From Sedimenticola sp. (GTDB lineage Bacteria > Pseudomonadota > Gammaproteobacteria > Chromatiales > Chromatiaceae), in the NCBI GenBank assembly GCA_026994195.1, contig JALWRH010000029.1:1-64000 (forward strand): a stretch of 64,000 bases of DNA. The letters run 5' to 3'. The translations under genes and the position numbers were made by a program. The notes below the pieces were generated by a model, which saw only the letters and a list, made by a program, of their open reading frames with translations, searched no databases and was not told the DNA's origin. Below, piece by piece: positions 42,102-51,180 of the stretch; position 1 is the stretch's first letter, and the number at the start of each line of letters is the position of its first letter.

Positions 42102-43865
42102 TTACTTCTTTTTTGTTTTGCGATGATGCTTGCGTCCGCGCTTGTGATTCTTGTCTTTCCTGGTGGCTTTTTGCCCCACAGGGCGCAAGCCCAGTTTTTT
42201 CCCGGCCACTCTGGCCTTCTTGAGAATTTCCATCACTTCACGGGGCATGCCTTCCGGCAGATCCACGGTGGTAAACTCATCGTGAATTTCTATACAACCT
42301 ATGTAGCAGCTGTCAATATCGGCTTCATTGGCGATGGCACCGACGATATTGCCGGGTTTCACGTCGTGGTTATAACCCACATCCACGATGAAGCGTTCCA
42401 TTTCCAGGTCAGGAAATTCCTTGAGAGGCAGAGGTTCGGTGGAAAACGCCCTTTTGGACGGTTTTTTCATGGGCTTTTCGCCGCTTTCACCACGCGCTTT
42501 GTGCAGCTTCTTCTCTTTGATGGGCCGGTCGGTAAGCAACAGAGGATCATTGCCCTGGGCCAGAAGCGCCAGTGCGGAGGCCAGGGCCATGGGGTCGATG
42601 TCCTGTTCCTGGCGCAAACCCGCGAGAATCTCTTCGTAGAGCCCCAGGTCGGCTGTTGCCAGGGTCTCCATGATGCGTTCCTTGAAACGCTGGACGCGGC
42701 GGTTGTTGATGTCTGCGGTACTGGGCATGTGCATCTGTTCGATGGGCTGGCTGGTGGCTTTTTCGATAGCGCGCAGCAAACGCCTTTCCCGAGGCGCCAC
42801 GAACAAAATGGCTTCGCCCTTGCGCCCGGCACGTCCGGTACGGCCAATCCGGTGTACATAGGACTCGGTATCGTGGGGAATGTCATAGTTCAGCACATGG
42901 CTGATGCGTTCCACGTCAAGGCCCCGGGCGGCCACGTCCGTGGCCACCAGGATATCCAGCCGGCCCTTTTTCAGACGATCCACGGTTTTTTCCCGCTGGT
43001 TCTGCGGGATATCGCCGTTCAATGCTTCTGCAGCATAACCCCGCGCGGACAGCTTGTCGGCCAGCTCGACGGTCGATGTCCGGGTGCGGGCGAAGATCAG
43101 CATGGCGTCAAAATCTTCGGTTTCAAGGAGCCGGGTAAGCGCATCCAGTTTGTGCAGGCCGCTGACCAGCCAATAGCGCTGGTGAATGGTGGTTGCCGTA
43201 CTGGTGCTGGATTTTATGCGCACTTCCACTGGGTCGTTCAAGTGCTTCTGCGCCACCTTGCGGATCACGTTGGGCATGGTGGCGGAGAATAAGGCGGTCT
43301 GCCTCGTCTTGGGGGTTTGTTCCAGGATCCATTCCACGTCGTCGATAAAGCCCATGCGTAACATTTCATCGGCTTCATCCAGGACCAGGCTGCGCAGCCC
43401 GCCAAGGTCCAGGGTCTTGCGCCGCAGGTGATCCATGACCCTTCCCGGGGTGCCCACCACGACATGCACGCCCCGTTTGAGCAGGCGCAGCTGCTGGCTG
43501 AAGGCCTGCCCACCGTATATGGGCAACACATGGAAGTCCTTCATGTGATGCGCGTAGGTCTGGAAGGCTTCGGCAACCTGCAAGGCCAGTTCCCGGGTGG
43601 GAGTAAGCACCAGCAACTGGGGTGTTTTTTGCCGGATATCGATGTTGGCCAGCAGGGGGAGGGCAAAAGCCCCGGTCTTGCCTGTGCCGGTCTGGGCCTG
43701 ACCGAGAAGATCACGGCCTTCCAGCAGCAGGGGGGTGCAGCGGGCCTGAATGGGAGAAGGGGTTTCGTAGCCGATTTCGCTCAGTGCCTTGAGCAAAACG
43801 GAAGGTAGCCCCAATTCCTCGAAGGAAGGGGTTTTGGAAGTTGTCGTCATGGATAACCTGCGCAA
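42102..43865 (-). CDS. deaD: DEAD-box ATP-dependent RNA helicase (DeaD/CsdA-like)
   Basis: AQTGTGKTGAFALPLL, LDEADEMLRMGF, SATMP, HRIGRTGRAGRKGEA; C-terminal DbpA-like RNA-binding domain and basic tail. Confidence 0.93.
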   Translation of the reverse strand: MRRLSMTTTSKTPSFEELGLPSVLLKALSEIGYETPSPIQARCTPLLLEGRDLLGQAQTGTGKTGAFALPLLANIDIRQKTPQLLVLTPTRELALQVAEAFQTYAHHMKDFHVLPIYGGQAFSQQLRLLKRGVHVVVGTPGRVMDHLRRKTLDLGGLRSLVLDEADEMLRMGFIDDVEWILEQTPKTRQTALFSATMPNVIRKVAQKHLNDPVEVRIKSSTSTATTIHQRYWLVSGLHKLDALTRLLETEDFDAMLIFARTRTSTVELADKLSARGYAAEALNGDIPQNQREKTVDRLKKGRLDILVATDVAARGLDVERISHVLNYDIPHDTESYVHRIGRTGRAGRKGEAILFVAPRERRLLRAIEKATSQPIEQMHMPSTADINNRRVQRFKERIMETLATADLGLYEEILAGLRQEQDIDPMALASALALLAQGNDPLLLTDRPIKEKKLHKARGESGEKPMKKPSKRAFSTEPLPLKEFPDLEMERFIVDVGYNHDVKPGNIVGAIANEADIDSCYIGCIEIHDEFTTVDLPEGMPREVMEILKKARVAGKKLGLRPVGQKATRKDKNHKRGRKHHRKTKKK

Positions 43866-43994
43866 AAAACAAGAAAAGGGTTGATGCCTAACCCTCTAGC
43901 AGGTCCAGCAACTGAACATTATAACATATTCAAAGGGCGCGGGTTTTCAAGAGGACTTGAACCTGTTCCGAATCCGGCATTCCTGGTCGCTGGG

Positions 43995-44576
43995 TCAATC
44001 GTTCTTATTGTGTATTTTCACTGGAACCGCGCCCAGCTTCATTGGGTCTTTCTCTACTTTCAGCCACCGTATTTTCCTGTCAGGATGGTTCCTGATGATT
44101 TGTTTAACCTGCTCCATTTGTTGCAGGCAGGCGGAGCACCATTCTGCCCAGTATTCGATGAATACATAGTCAGCACCGGAAAATGCAGTATTCGGTGATG
44201 GGGAACCATCAGCAGTAACCAGAATGGATTGCCTGTCCTTCAGGTAGATATCCTCCTGTACCCCATTGTCCAGAGCAGCCAGCACTGATTCCTGAAAATC
44301 CGGAGGCAGGCCGATGCTGTGATATATCCTGAGCCCTGAGGCATCGTACACTTCGAAATCCGGTAGAAGCATGGTTTCTCCCGACGCCATTTCCTTCTTC
44401 AGCACAGATTCTTTGATCTTGAGGGAAAGGTAGCTGTCAGTGGCGGCACTGCCCGCAAATGCATTGCTTATGGTCAGGGTCAGCAATATGAGAGAAGACA
44501 GAACAGCTAAGAACATAAGTGGCCGGACAGTTGGATAGTGATCGCTGGCGAGCTTTTGTGCAAAAGGGGTGGTCAT
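43995..44576 (-). CDS. thioredoxin-like protein with WCSAC motif
   Basis: Signal/TM N-terminus; YVFIEYWAEWCSACLQQMEQVKQIIRNHPDRKIRWLKVEKD. Confidence 0.7.
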   Translation of the reverse strand: MTTPFAQKLASDHYPTVRPLMFLAVLSSLILLTLTISNAFAGSAATDSYLSLKIKESVLKKEMASGETMLLPDFEVYDASGLRIYHSIGLPPDFQESVLAALDNGVQEDIYLKDRQSILVTADGSPSPNTAFSGADYVFIEYWAEWCSACLQQMEQVKQIIRNHPDRKIRWLKVEKDPMKLGAVPVKIHNKND

Positions 44577-44724
44577 AAGATCCTCCCTGAATGAAATGAA
44601 TCCAAACAGCTGTGCATCTTGGATTCTGAGTGGCTGTGGAAGTTCCCCAATGCCTTGCGCCTGTATTGCTCATCCTGTTGTTTGCTGGGATACTCCAGGC
44701 TATTCGGAATCACTTATCTGACGC

Positions 44725-47001
44725 ATGTCGCTTCGTACCCGCATACTGCTGTTCCTGTTTGGTTTTGCCCTGCTGCCTCTTGTTGCAGCAGTGGCTATCA
44801 ACCTGCCACTGGTGCTGGATCGGGTGGAGCTTTTTTATCGCCAGGCTTTTTTACAGAATCTGCGCGCGGATTTTGCAGATCTGGATACTCACTTGGCCAG
44901 CCGGGATGAAATGATCCGCCTGTTGGCCAAGCTGCCAGAGCCGGGCATGGTCCTGGGAGCCGGTGGAAAAGCCGATCCTGCCCAGGTGGACCGGGCCCGG
45001 GTCAAGTATGTGGAGTGGATCAACCGCATTCTGCGCGAGCAACTGGATATTGTTGATATCATGTTCCTGGACAAAGATGGTCTGGCGCGTTTCTGGTTGT
45101 CAAGGAATGCCGAGAGCCATCTCTGGGAGCCTACTACCAAGCCGCCTTACATGCCTCAGAGAAAATCCCTGCAGGCGGTCTTGCAGGCTGCCACTCCAGC
45201 TGTTTTTCTCACTCCCGTGGTGGTGGACGAAAAGACGTCTGACCTGACACGGGCCATTACTTTGCAACTGTTGACGCCACTGGGTCCCGAGGAAGGCAAA
45301 CCTACCTACGGAGTGGTGGTAATGACCGTGGACATTGGTGGTTTGGTGCGACGCGATCCTGACACTTTGTGGGTGCATGATGATGGGCGTTTTCTTTCTG
45401 CGCCTGGTGTACCACAACGCAGTGGCAGTGCTTTTGAAGAGTTCGACGGTCTCAGTAAGATGTTTGCCCGGCGCAAGCTCTTCATGTGGGAAGGGAAAGA
45501 TGGCAAGACGGTGATCTGGGTGCCCTTGTTGCGCACGGATGATGACAAGCCCCTCTGGGTGGGGCGTTATGTGCAGGACAAGCCCCTGCGTGAGCTTCGG
45601 AATGCCATCATTCTGCGGGTGCTGGTGATCATTTTCGTGCTGGTGGTGGTGATAGGCATCATAGCCCGGCTGGTGGCTACACGCCTGGAACGTCATGGCG
45701 CGGAGCTGTTCAAAGGGATACAGCGTATCGTAGGCAAGGCGGAAGCCGTGCAGTTCAACTGGCATGGCAGTCCTGAGCTGGTTCAGTTGGGACGCAATCT
45801 GTCAGTACTTTCAGAGACCCATGCCCGCAACCTGCAGGAGTTGCAGGGGCATGCCCGTGCTTTGGAAGAATCCAATCGCTACAAGTCTGAGTTCCTTTCA
45901 AATGTCAGTCATGAGCTGCGTACGCCGCTCAACTCCATACTGTTGCTGTCCAAACTGCTGGTGAAGGAAAAGGGTGGCCTCTCTGAGGAGCAGCAGCAAC
46001 AACTGAAAGTCATTTATGAGGCCAGTGCCGATCTGCGGGGTCTCATCGACAATATTCTCGATCTGTCGCGTATCGAGGCGGGCCGCTTGTTACCCAATCT
46101 GGAAGAGGTGGATTTGCGCCTGCTGCTGCATGAACTGGTTGAGCTAATGGCGCCCCAGTTCCAGGAAAAAGGCCTGCGACTGGAACTGCATATCGATCCC
46201 CAGGCGCCCGGGCAGATATCCTCAGATCCTGACAAACTCAAGCAGATTCTGAAAAACTTCCTTTCCAATTCCCTTAAGTTCACCATGGAGGGAAAGGTGA
46301 TACTGGGCCTGGAACCGGCAGAGACACCCCATGCAGTGCGTCTCTGGGTGCGCGATACGGGGATCGGAATACCGGAAGACAAGCAGAAACTGATATTCGA
46401 GGCTTTCAAGCAGGCTGATGGATCCACCCGGCGGCGATATGGAGGTACGGGTCTTGGGTTGAGCATCAGCCGTGAGCTGGCGCAGATTCTTTGTGGAGAA
46501 ATTCATGTGGAAAGCCGTACCGGGCGAGGATCGGAGTTCGCCCTGCTGCTGCCTTTTGAGTGCGGTGAGGTGCCTCAACCCAAGAACCTGCTCTATGAAG
46601 AACAGGACAGTGAGCCGGGAGCAGAGGCTGCCACTGTGGCGGATGCGGATTTTTCCGGCCGCCGGGCGCTCTTGGTGGAACGGGATATTGATGTATTGCT
46701 CAAGTTCAGCAAAATGCTGGAAGCCTGGAATATCGAGGTGTTTGCCGCCGGAGATGAGGACGAAGTGCGGGAGACCCTGGAAGATGAACCGGATATTGAT
46801 ATAGTACTGGCAGGAGAGGATATCGTAGCGTGGCGGGATCTCGCCGGGATGGTTGGTGGCAGCGTCGTAAGTTCGATATTGTTCATTGGCCTGTCCGACA
46901 ATCCCCAGGTGGGCGGCGCGGAAGTGGTGGTATCGCCGGAGGTCAACGCGAATACGCTGATGAGTATCCTGCAACAACGTTTTCCAACGGAAATGAAATG
47001 A
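44725..47001 (+). CDS. membrane sensor histidine kinase with C-terminal degenerate receiver domain
   Basis: FLSNVSHELRTPLNSILLLSKLL; GTGLGLSISRELAQILCGEIHVES; C-terminus RRALLVERDIDVLLKFSKMLEAW.. Confidence 0.9.
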   Translation: MSLRTRILLFLFGFALLPLVAAVAINLPLVLDRVELFYRQAFLQNLRADFADLDTHLASRDEMIRLLAKLPEPGMVLGAGGKADPAQVDRARVKYVEWINRILREQLDIVDIMFLDKDGLARFWLSRNAESHLWEPTTKPPYMPQRKSLQAVLQAATPAVFLTPVVVDEKTSDLTRAITLQLLTPLGPEEGKPTYGVVVMTVDIGGLVRRDPDTLWVHDDGRFLSAPGVPQRSGSAFEEFDGLSKMFARRKLFMWEGKDGKTVIWVPLLRTDDDKPLWVGRYVQDKPLRELRNAIILRVLVIIFVLVVVIGIIARLVATRLERHGAELFKGIQRIVGKAEAVQFNWHGSPELVQLGRNLSVLSETHARNLQELQGHARALEESNRYKSEFLSNVSHELRTPLNSILLLSKLLVKEKGGLSEEQQQQLKVIYEASADLRGLIDNILDLSRIEAGRLLPNLEEVDLRLLLHELVELMAPQFQEKGLRLELHIDPQAPGQISSDPDKLKQILKNFLSNSLKFTMEGKVILGLEPAETPHAVRLWVRDTGIGIPEDKQKLIFEAFKQADGSTRRRYGGTGLGLSISRELAQILCGEIHVESRTGRGSEFALLLPFECGEVPQPKNLLYEEQDSEPGAEAATVADADFSGRRALLVERDIDVLLKFSKMLEAWNIEVFAAGDEDEVRETLEDEPDIDIVLAGEDIVAWRDLAGMVGGSVVSSILFIGLSDNPQVGGAEVVVSPEVNANTLMSILQQRFPTEMK

Positions 47002-47870
47002 ACATGAAACGCTATTCCGGCTTCAAGCTGCTGGCTGTAGACGACAACGAACACAATCTGTTCACCTTGCGTTCACTGGTGAGCAAGCATATGGACGTGG
47101 AGATACTGGAAGCCACCAGTGGCAGAAAAGCCCTGGAGCTGGCGCGCGCCAACCCCGATATCGATCTCATTATTCTCGATGTACAGATGCCGGAGATGGA
47201 TGGATTCGAAACGGCGCGCATGCTCAAGATCCATAAGAAAACCCGGGGAATCCCGGTGATCTTTCTGACAGCAGCGTTCAAGACCGAAGAATTCCAGCAG
47301 AAAGGCTATGATGTGGGGGGAGTGGATTACCTGCTCAAGCCCATTGATGACAACCAGTTGCTGAATAAGATCAGCACTTATTTCCGCCTTATCGAAAAGG
47401 AACGGGACCTCAACCGCATCCTGGAACAAAAGGTTGCGGAACGCACTGCTGAACTTCACCAGGCCAACCAGCACCTGGAGAATATTCTGCGCTATATGGG
47501 AGAGGCATTGCTGATCCTGGATCCAAGAGGACGCATTCTGCAGGTCAATCCTGCCGCCTGCGCCATGCTGGGCTACGAACAACAAGAACTGACGGGTATG
47601 AGCATCGGTGATGTTTTCGAGGAGGAGGGACAGGAGCAGGCCAATGCCTTCATGGGGCTTTGGCTGGAGGCGCTGATTCGTGCTGGCGCCCTGCGGGATA
47701 TCGAGGCGGCTTTCATTGCCAAGGATGGAACCCGTGTTCCAATCCTGTTTTCCCGCACCGCAATAGTCGATCAACAGGGGGAGATTGACGAGATTATCTG
47801 TATCGCCAAGAATATGTCAGGCTACTGTCGGGTGGACGAGGAATCGCCTGCTCACGCAACCGGAGATTGA
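46998..47870 (+). CDS. response regulator with PAS output domain
   Basis: LLAVDDNEHNLFTLRSLV..LIILDVQMPEMDGFETARML; coiled coil then PAS (ILRYMGEALLILDPRGRILQVNPAACAMLGY); ATGA overlap. Confidence 0.9.
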   Translation: MNMKRYSGFKLLAVDDNEHNLFTLRSLVSKHMDVEILEATSGRKALELARANPDIDLIILDVQMPEMDGFETARMLKIHKKTRGIPVIFLTAAFKTEEFQQKGYDVGGVDYLLKPIDDNQLLNKISTYFRLIEKERDLNRILEQKVAERTAELHQANQHLENILRYMGEALLILDPRGRILQVNPAACAMLGYEQQELTGMSIGDVFEEEGQEQANAFMGLWLEALIRAGALRDIEAAFIAKDGTRVPILFSRTAIVDQQGEIDEIICIAKNMSGYCRVDEESPAHATGD

Positions 47871-48211
47871 ACCCTATGAACGAACCCACAGAACCGCAGA
47901 TCCCTTCGGATGAAGATCCGACGATGACGGCCAATGCCCTGAAAGCCATGGCGCACCCCTTGCGCTGGAAGATTCTCTGCACCCTGGGGGAGACAGAGCT
48001 GTCGGTGGGAGAAATCGTGTCGCGCACGGGTACTTCCCAGAGCAATATATCCCAGCACCTTGAACAGCTGCGCAACAAGAACATCGTGACTTCCCGCAAG
48101 GAGGCCAACCGGATCTATTACCGTATCCGCAATGGCAAGTTGCTGGAGCTTATCGGCACTATGCGTGAAGTGCTCTGTCCGGTAAATTTGGATGATCGTT
48201 ATGACAAATAG
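47867..48211 (+). CDS. ArsR-family winged-helix transcriptional regulator
   Basis: ALKAMAHPLRWKILCTLGETELSVGEIVSRTGTSQSNISQHLEQLRNKNIVTSRKEANRIYYRI; overlaps upstream CDS by 4 bp. Confidence 0.9.
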   Translation: MNPMNEPTEPQIPSDEDPTMTANALKAMAHPLRWKILCTLGETELSVGEIVSRTGTSQSNISQHLEQLRNKNIVTSRKEANRIYYRIRNGKLLELIGTMREVLCPVNLDDRYDK

Positions 48212-48231
48212 CGACATAGAGTCGCATTCGC

Positions 48232-49437
48232 CTATCCCCCGCCACTCAGTTGCCCGACGATGCGGAAACCTGCCACATAGGTGCCAATAGCCGATCCCAG
48301 AGTGCTGAACAGGAATACCAGCAAAGTCCGTGATACCCGGTTTTTCCACCAGCCTGTCCAGTGGGTGGTGTCATGGCGCAGCTTGCTGAAGTCTTCTACA
48401 GTCGGCTTTCTCAGCCAGAGTTCCGCAGCTGCGGTCACCATGCCTGCACCGATAGTGGGATTCAGGGAAGTAATGGGCGCGGCTACAAAGGCGGTCACCA
48501 CCGTCAGGGGGTGGGCTCCCGCCAAAGCAGCGCCAACAGCGGACAGACTGCCATTGATCAGCACCCAACTCCACACCAGTTGCCAACCCAGTTCCGGGCT
48601 GCGGTAGAAACCTATGCCGAAGCCGATGAATACCAGGGCCACAATAAGCCAGGGCAGCAGTTTCGGCCAGCGTGACGGTTGGGGCAGGCTGTCCAGTTCC
48701 GCAATGATCCGGGTCGGATCATCGATGCGGTGGCTCAGTTTCTTACGTATGCCTTTCAAATGTCCGGCACCGACAATGGCAAGGATATCCTCGTGGCCAT
48801 TTTCTTCGATTTCCTGGGCCAGGCGGGCGGCCATGTATTCGTCCCTTTCTTCGATGAGAGGTCGGTAGAGGTCCTGGCGGTCGTGGGAGAACTCGGCGAA
48901 GGTGGTTTCCAGCATATCGCCTTCCTTGAGTTTTTCGATCTCCTCTTCTTCCACTTCCTCCCTTGATACCAGGGATACCAGCAGCCCGGTAAACAAGGTC
49001 CAGCGTTTCCACCAGGACAGGTTCGCCGCAGTACGTTTGAGGGTGGTGCCGATTTCGCGGTCGATGAGAAGCACCGGAAGATGATTTTCCCGGGCTTTGT
49101 CTATGGCCATGCGTTGTTCCGCACCGGGCTCGATGCCAAACTGTTCGGCAATACGCTGCTGGTAGGCGCCCATGGCAAGGTTGGCAATGACCATGGAGGC
49201 CTTGCCACTGCGTATGACTTCCATGAGGTTCATCTTGGCCAGGGAGTCCGGAGACAGCATGGCATTGTAGCGGCTGGGGCACAGCTCAACGGCCACAGCG
49301 TCATAACCGCCTGTTTCAATGAGCTTTTCCACCATGTCGGCGCTGGCCCGGGAGACATGGGCCGTGCCCAGCAGGGTGATTCTGCTGTCCTTGATGGACA
49401 ACTCTTCTATGGGTTCCTGGAATGGGGTTTCTGGCAT
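48232..49437 (-). CDS. TraB/PrgY-family protein (pheromone-shutdown-like) with C-terminal TM region
   Basis: ITLLGTAHVSRASADMV..VAVELCPSRYNAM; start re-placed from 49755 to ATG 49437 (MPETPFQEPIEE). Confidence 0.88.
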   Translation of the reverse strand: MPETPFQEPIEELSIKDSRITLLGTAHVSRASADMVEKLIETGGYDAVAVELCPSRYNAMLSPDSLAKMNLMEVIRSGKASMVIANLAMGAYQQRIAEQFGIEPGAEQRMAIDKARENHLPVLLIDREIGTTLKRTAANLSWWKRWTLFTGLLVSLVSREEVEEEEIEKLKEGDMLETTFAEFSHDRQDLYRPLIEERDEYMAARLAQEIEENGHEDILAIVGAGHLKGIRKKLSHRIDDPTRIIAELDSLPQPSRWPKLLPWLIVALVFIGFGIGFYRSPELGWQLVWSWVLINGSLSAVGAALAGAHPLTVVTAFVAAPITSLNPTIGAGMVTAAAELWLRKPTVEDFSKLRHDTTHWTGWWKNRVSRTLLVFLFSTLGSAIGTYVAGFRIVGQLSGGG

Positions 49438-49515
49438 GATAGGGAAGGTTGCTTTACGGCATTGGGCTGGGATAATACCAGCATCATCAACCTGTATGGA
49501 GTACTTGCGGTGAAA

Positions 49516-49917
49516 ATGTTCATTTTGGGCCTGTTGCTCTCCCTGTCCCTGACCGGTTGTGAAACCATGGAAAACATGACCAGGGAGAAGCAGTTGGACC
49601 TGGATGTCAAGCTCTACGGTCATGAAGTACGTTGGGGGGAAATCGAGGCGCTGCCATCTTACCTGAAGCCGGACATGATTGAAGAGCAACCGCCGGTGGC
49701 GAAAGAGCCGGGAAATATACGGGTTACTGAATATGAAGTCCTGGTCTCGCCCCATTTGCTCGGGGATGATAAAAGCAGGGCAGCCCAGACAGTTCGTATA
49801 GATTATGTCTTTCGTGATCGCCAGGTATTACGCTCGTTGATGGACAAGCAGCTGTGGGAATACGATGCTGACGCCAAGAAGTGGCATCGCGCCAACCCCA
49901 TTCCGGTATTCAAATAA
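49516..49917 (+). CDS. small lipoprotein, hypothetical
   Basis: MFILGLLLSLSLTGCETMENM lipobox; start re-placed within ORF 49081..49917. Confidence 0.7.
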   Translation: MFILGLLLSLSLTGCETMENMTREKQLDLDVKLYGHEVRWGEIEALPSYLKPDMIEEQPPVAKEPGNIRVTEYEVLVSPHLLGDDKSRAAQTVRIDYVFRDRQVLRSLMDKQLWEYDADAKKWHRANPIPVFK

Positions 49918-50570
49918 TGCCTGTTGTTCCTTTCAGCGAGCGCCCAGGCAGGCACGAACGGCATTTCAGACGCAAGCTGGACAACAGTCTGTTTCCCCGG
50001 CCTCTGGTGAACTGGACTGAGGATGATCTCCTCGAAGTGCAACGCCTGGACCATGAGGAGTTGATGGTTTTCCTCCAGTCCCTGCGCCAATTGGTGCGCC
50101 GTGCCGTGGAGCTGAAACCGAACGAAGAGACCCAGGTGATTCTGGACTTGAAGGCCGAGCTGGAGCAGTTCTACGAACAGGCCTGTGGTCTGGCGGATCA
50201 GCAGGAAGGTAACAAACAGGCCATACGCCAGTTGGTGGATGTGATCATGAACACTATTCGCCGCAATGCCGCTGGGGATGCCCTGGCGGAACAGGAACTG
50301 GCAGAAGAAGCACTGGCCCGAAGCACGCATTTCGAATTGCTGGAGCATGCCCTGGTGGCGGATCTGCTCCATCCTGACAGCCTTATCCAGGCCGATGAGC
50401 TGGCAGCAGTACTCTTGACGGATGAAGAGAATCAGGTGCTGGCAGCTTGGGAGTTGTTCGACGGGGAACAACGGCGGTTGTTACTGTTGGAAATGAAAGA
50501 CCTTGTAGAACAGCAGGCCGAGGCAGGTAATGTGTTGAAACAACGGTTGGCGTTGTTGCATGGCCGTTAA
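49917..50570 (+). CDS. hypothetical helical protein
   Basis: ATG overlaps upstream stop (TAATG); long charged helices. Confidence 0.7.
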   Translation: MPVVPFSERPGRHERHFRRKLDNSLFPRPLVNWTEDDLLEVQRLDHEELMVFLQSLRQLVRRAVELKPNEETQVILDLKAELEQFYEQACGLADQQEGNKQAIRQLVDVIMNTIRRNAAGDALAEQELAEEALARSTHFELLEHALVADLLHPDSLIQADELAAVLLTDEENQVLAAWELFDGEQRRLLLLEMKDLVEQQAEAGNVLKQRLALLHGR

Positions 50571-50735
50571 CAGGCTGTTGAAAAACACCGTTATTCAACA
50601 GCTTGTGTGCGGCACAGGGATGTGCCGCCATTTTCGATGGCTGCAAGCCATTGAAAATGAAGGAAGCGGGAAACCGCGTTTTCCGCTTCCGTGGTTGAAA
50701 GAGTCCATGGAGGGACTATTTCAACGTCCTGTTAA
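50567..50735. repeat. five-hairpin element bounded by 8-bp inverted repeat
   Basis: TTAACAGG...CCTGTTAA enclosing hairpins at 50574-50602, 50609-50628, 50630-50658, 50662-50690, 50694-50725. Confidence 0.85.
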
Positions 50736-50778
50736 AGAACCCTTCCCCGAAGGAGTACGGGGAAGGGGGTGGCGGGAT

Positions 50779-51087
50779 CTATACTTCCAGATCCGGGTTG
50801 CTTTCAATCAACATGTCATAGGCTGTGTAGATGTGTTCGTGCTTCTGCATACCCAGGCTGTTCTCCTCGACGGGGCCGACTTGAACGTCCGGGTTTCCGC
50901 GATAGGCGTCCTGCAACGATGCCGTCACTGGCGTTGAAGATGGCATGGGGTTGCTGATGCCTTCTGACAGACTGGGAATATTGGGATCCAGGTCTTCACT
51001 GGCCAGTTGGCGTTCATAAGCAAAGGTTTCAGCAAAGGCCATATTGCTCGCCAAGAAAAGGGCGGAAATGGTGATCAGTGTTTTCAT
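50779..51087 (-). CDS. small secreted/periplasmic hypothetical protein, 102 aa
   Basis: MKTLITISALFLASNMAFAETFAYERQLASEDLDPN signal peptide; start re-placed within ORF 50779..51681. Confidence 0.72.
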   Translation of the reverse strand: MKTLITISALFLASNMAFAETFAYERQLASEDLDPNIPSLSEGISNPMPSSTPVTASLQDAYRGNPDVQVGPVEENSLGMQKHEHIYTAYDMLIESNPDLEV

Positions 51088-51180
51088 GATAATGTCCTCA
51101 CGATTGTCATTTGTTGTGTATAAAGAGACCTTGCCCTGGGTATATTCATTTCCAGGGACTTCACGAAAATTTGGTGATTC

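Noticed and set aside
42123-43292. 389-aa plus-strand ORF
   Set aside because: Antisense to the DEAD-box helicase gene, whose motifs are complete.
46830-46997. N-terminal extension of the response regulator ORF
   Set aside because: Overlaps the kinase CDS in another frame; ATG at 46998 with ATGA overlap gives a canonical receiver start.
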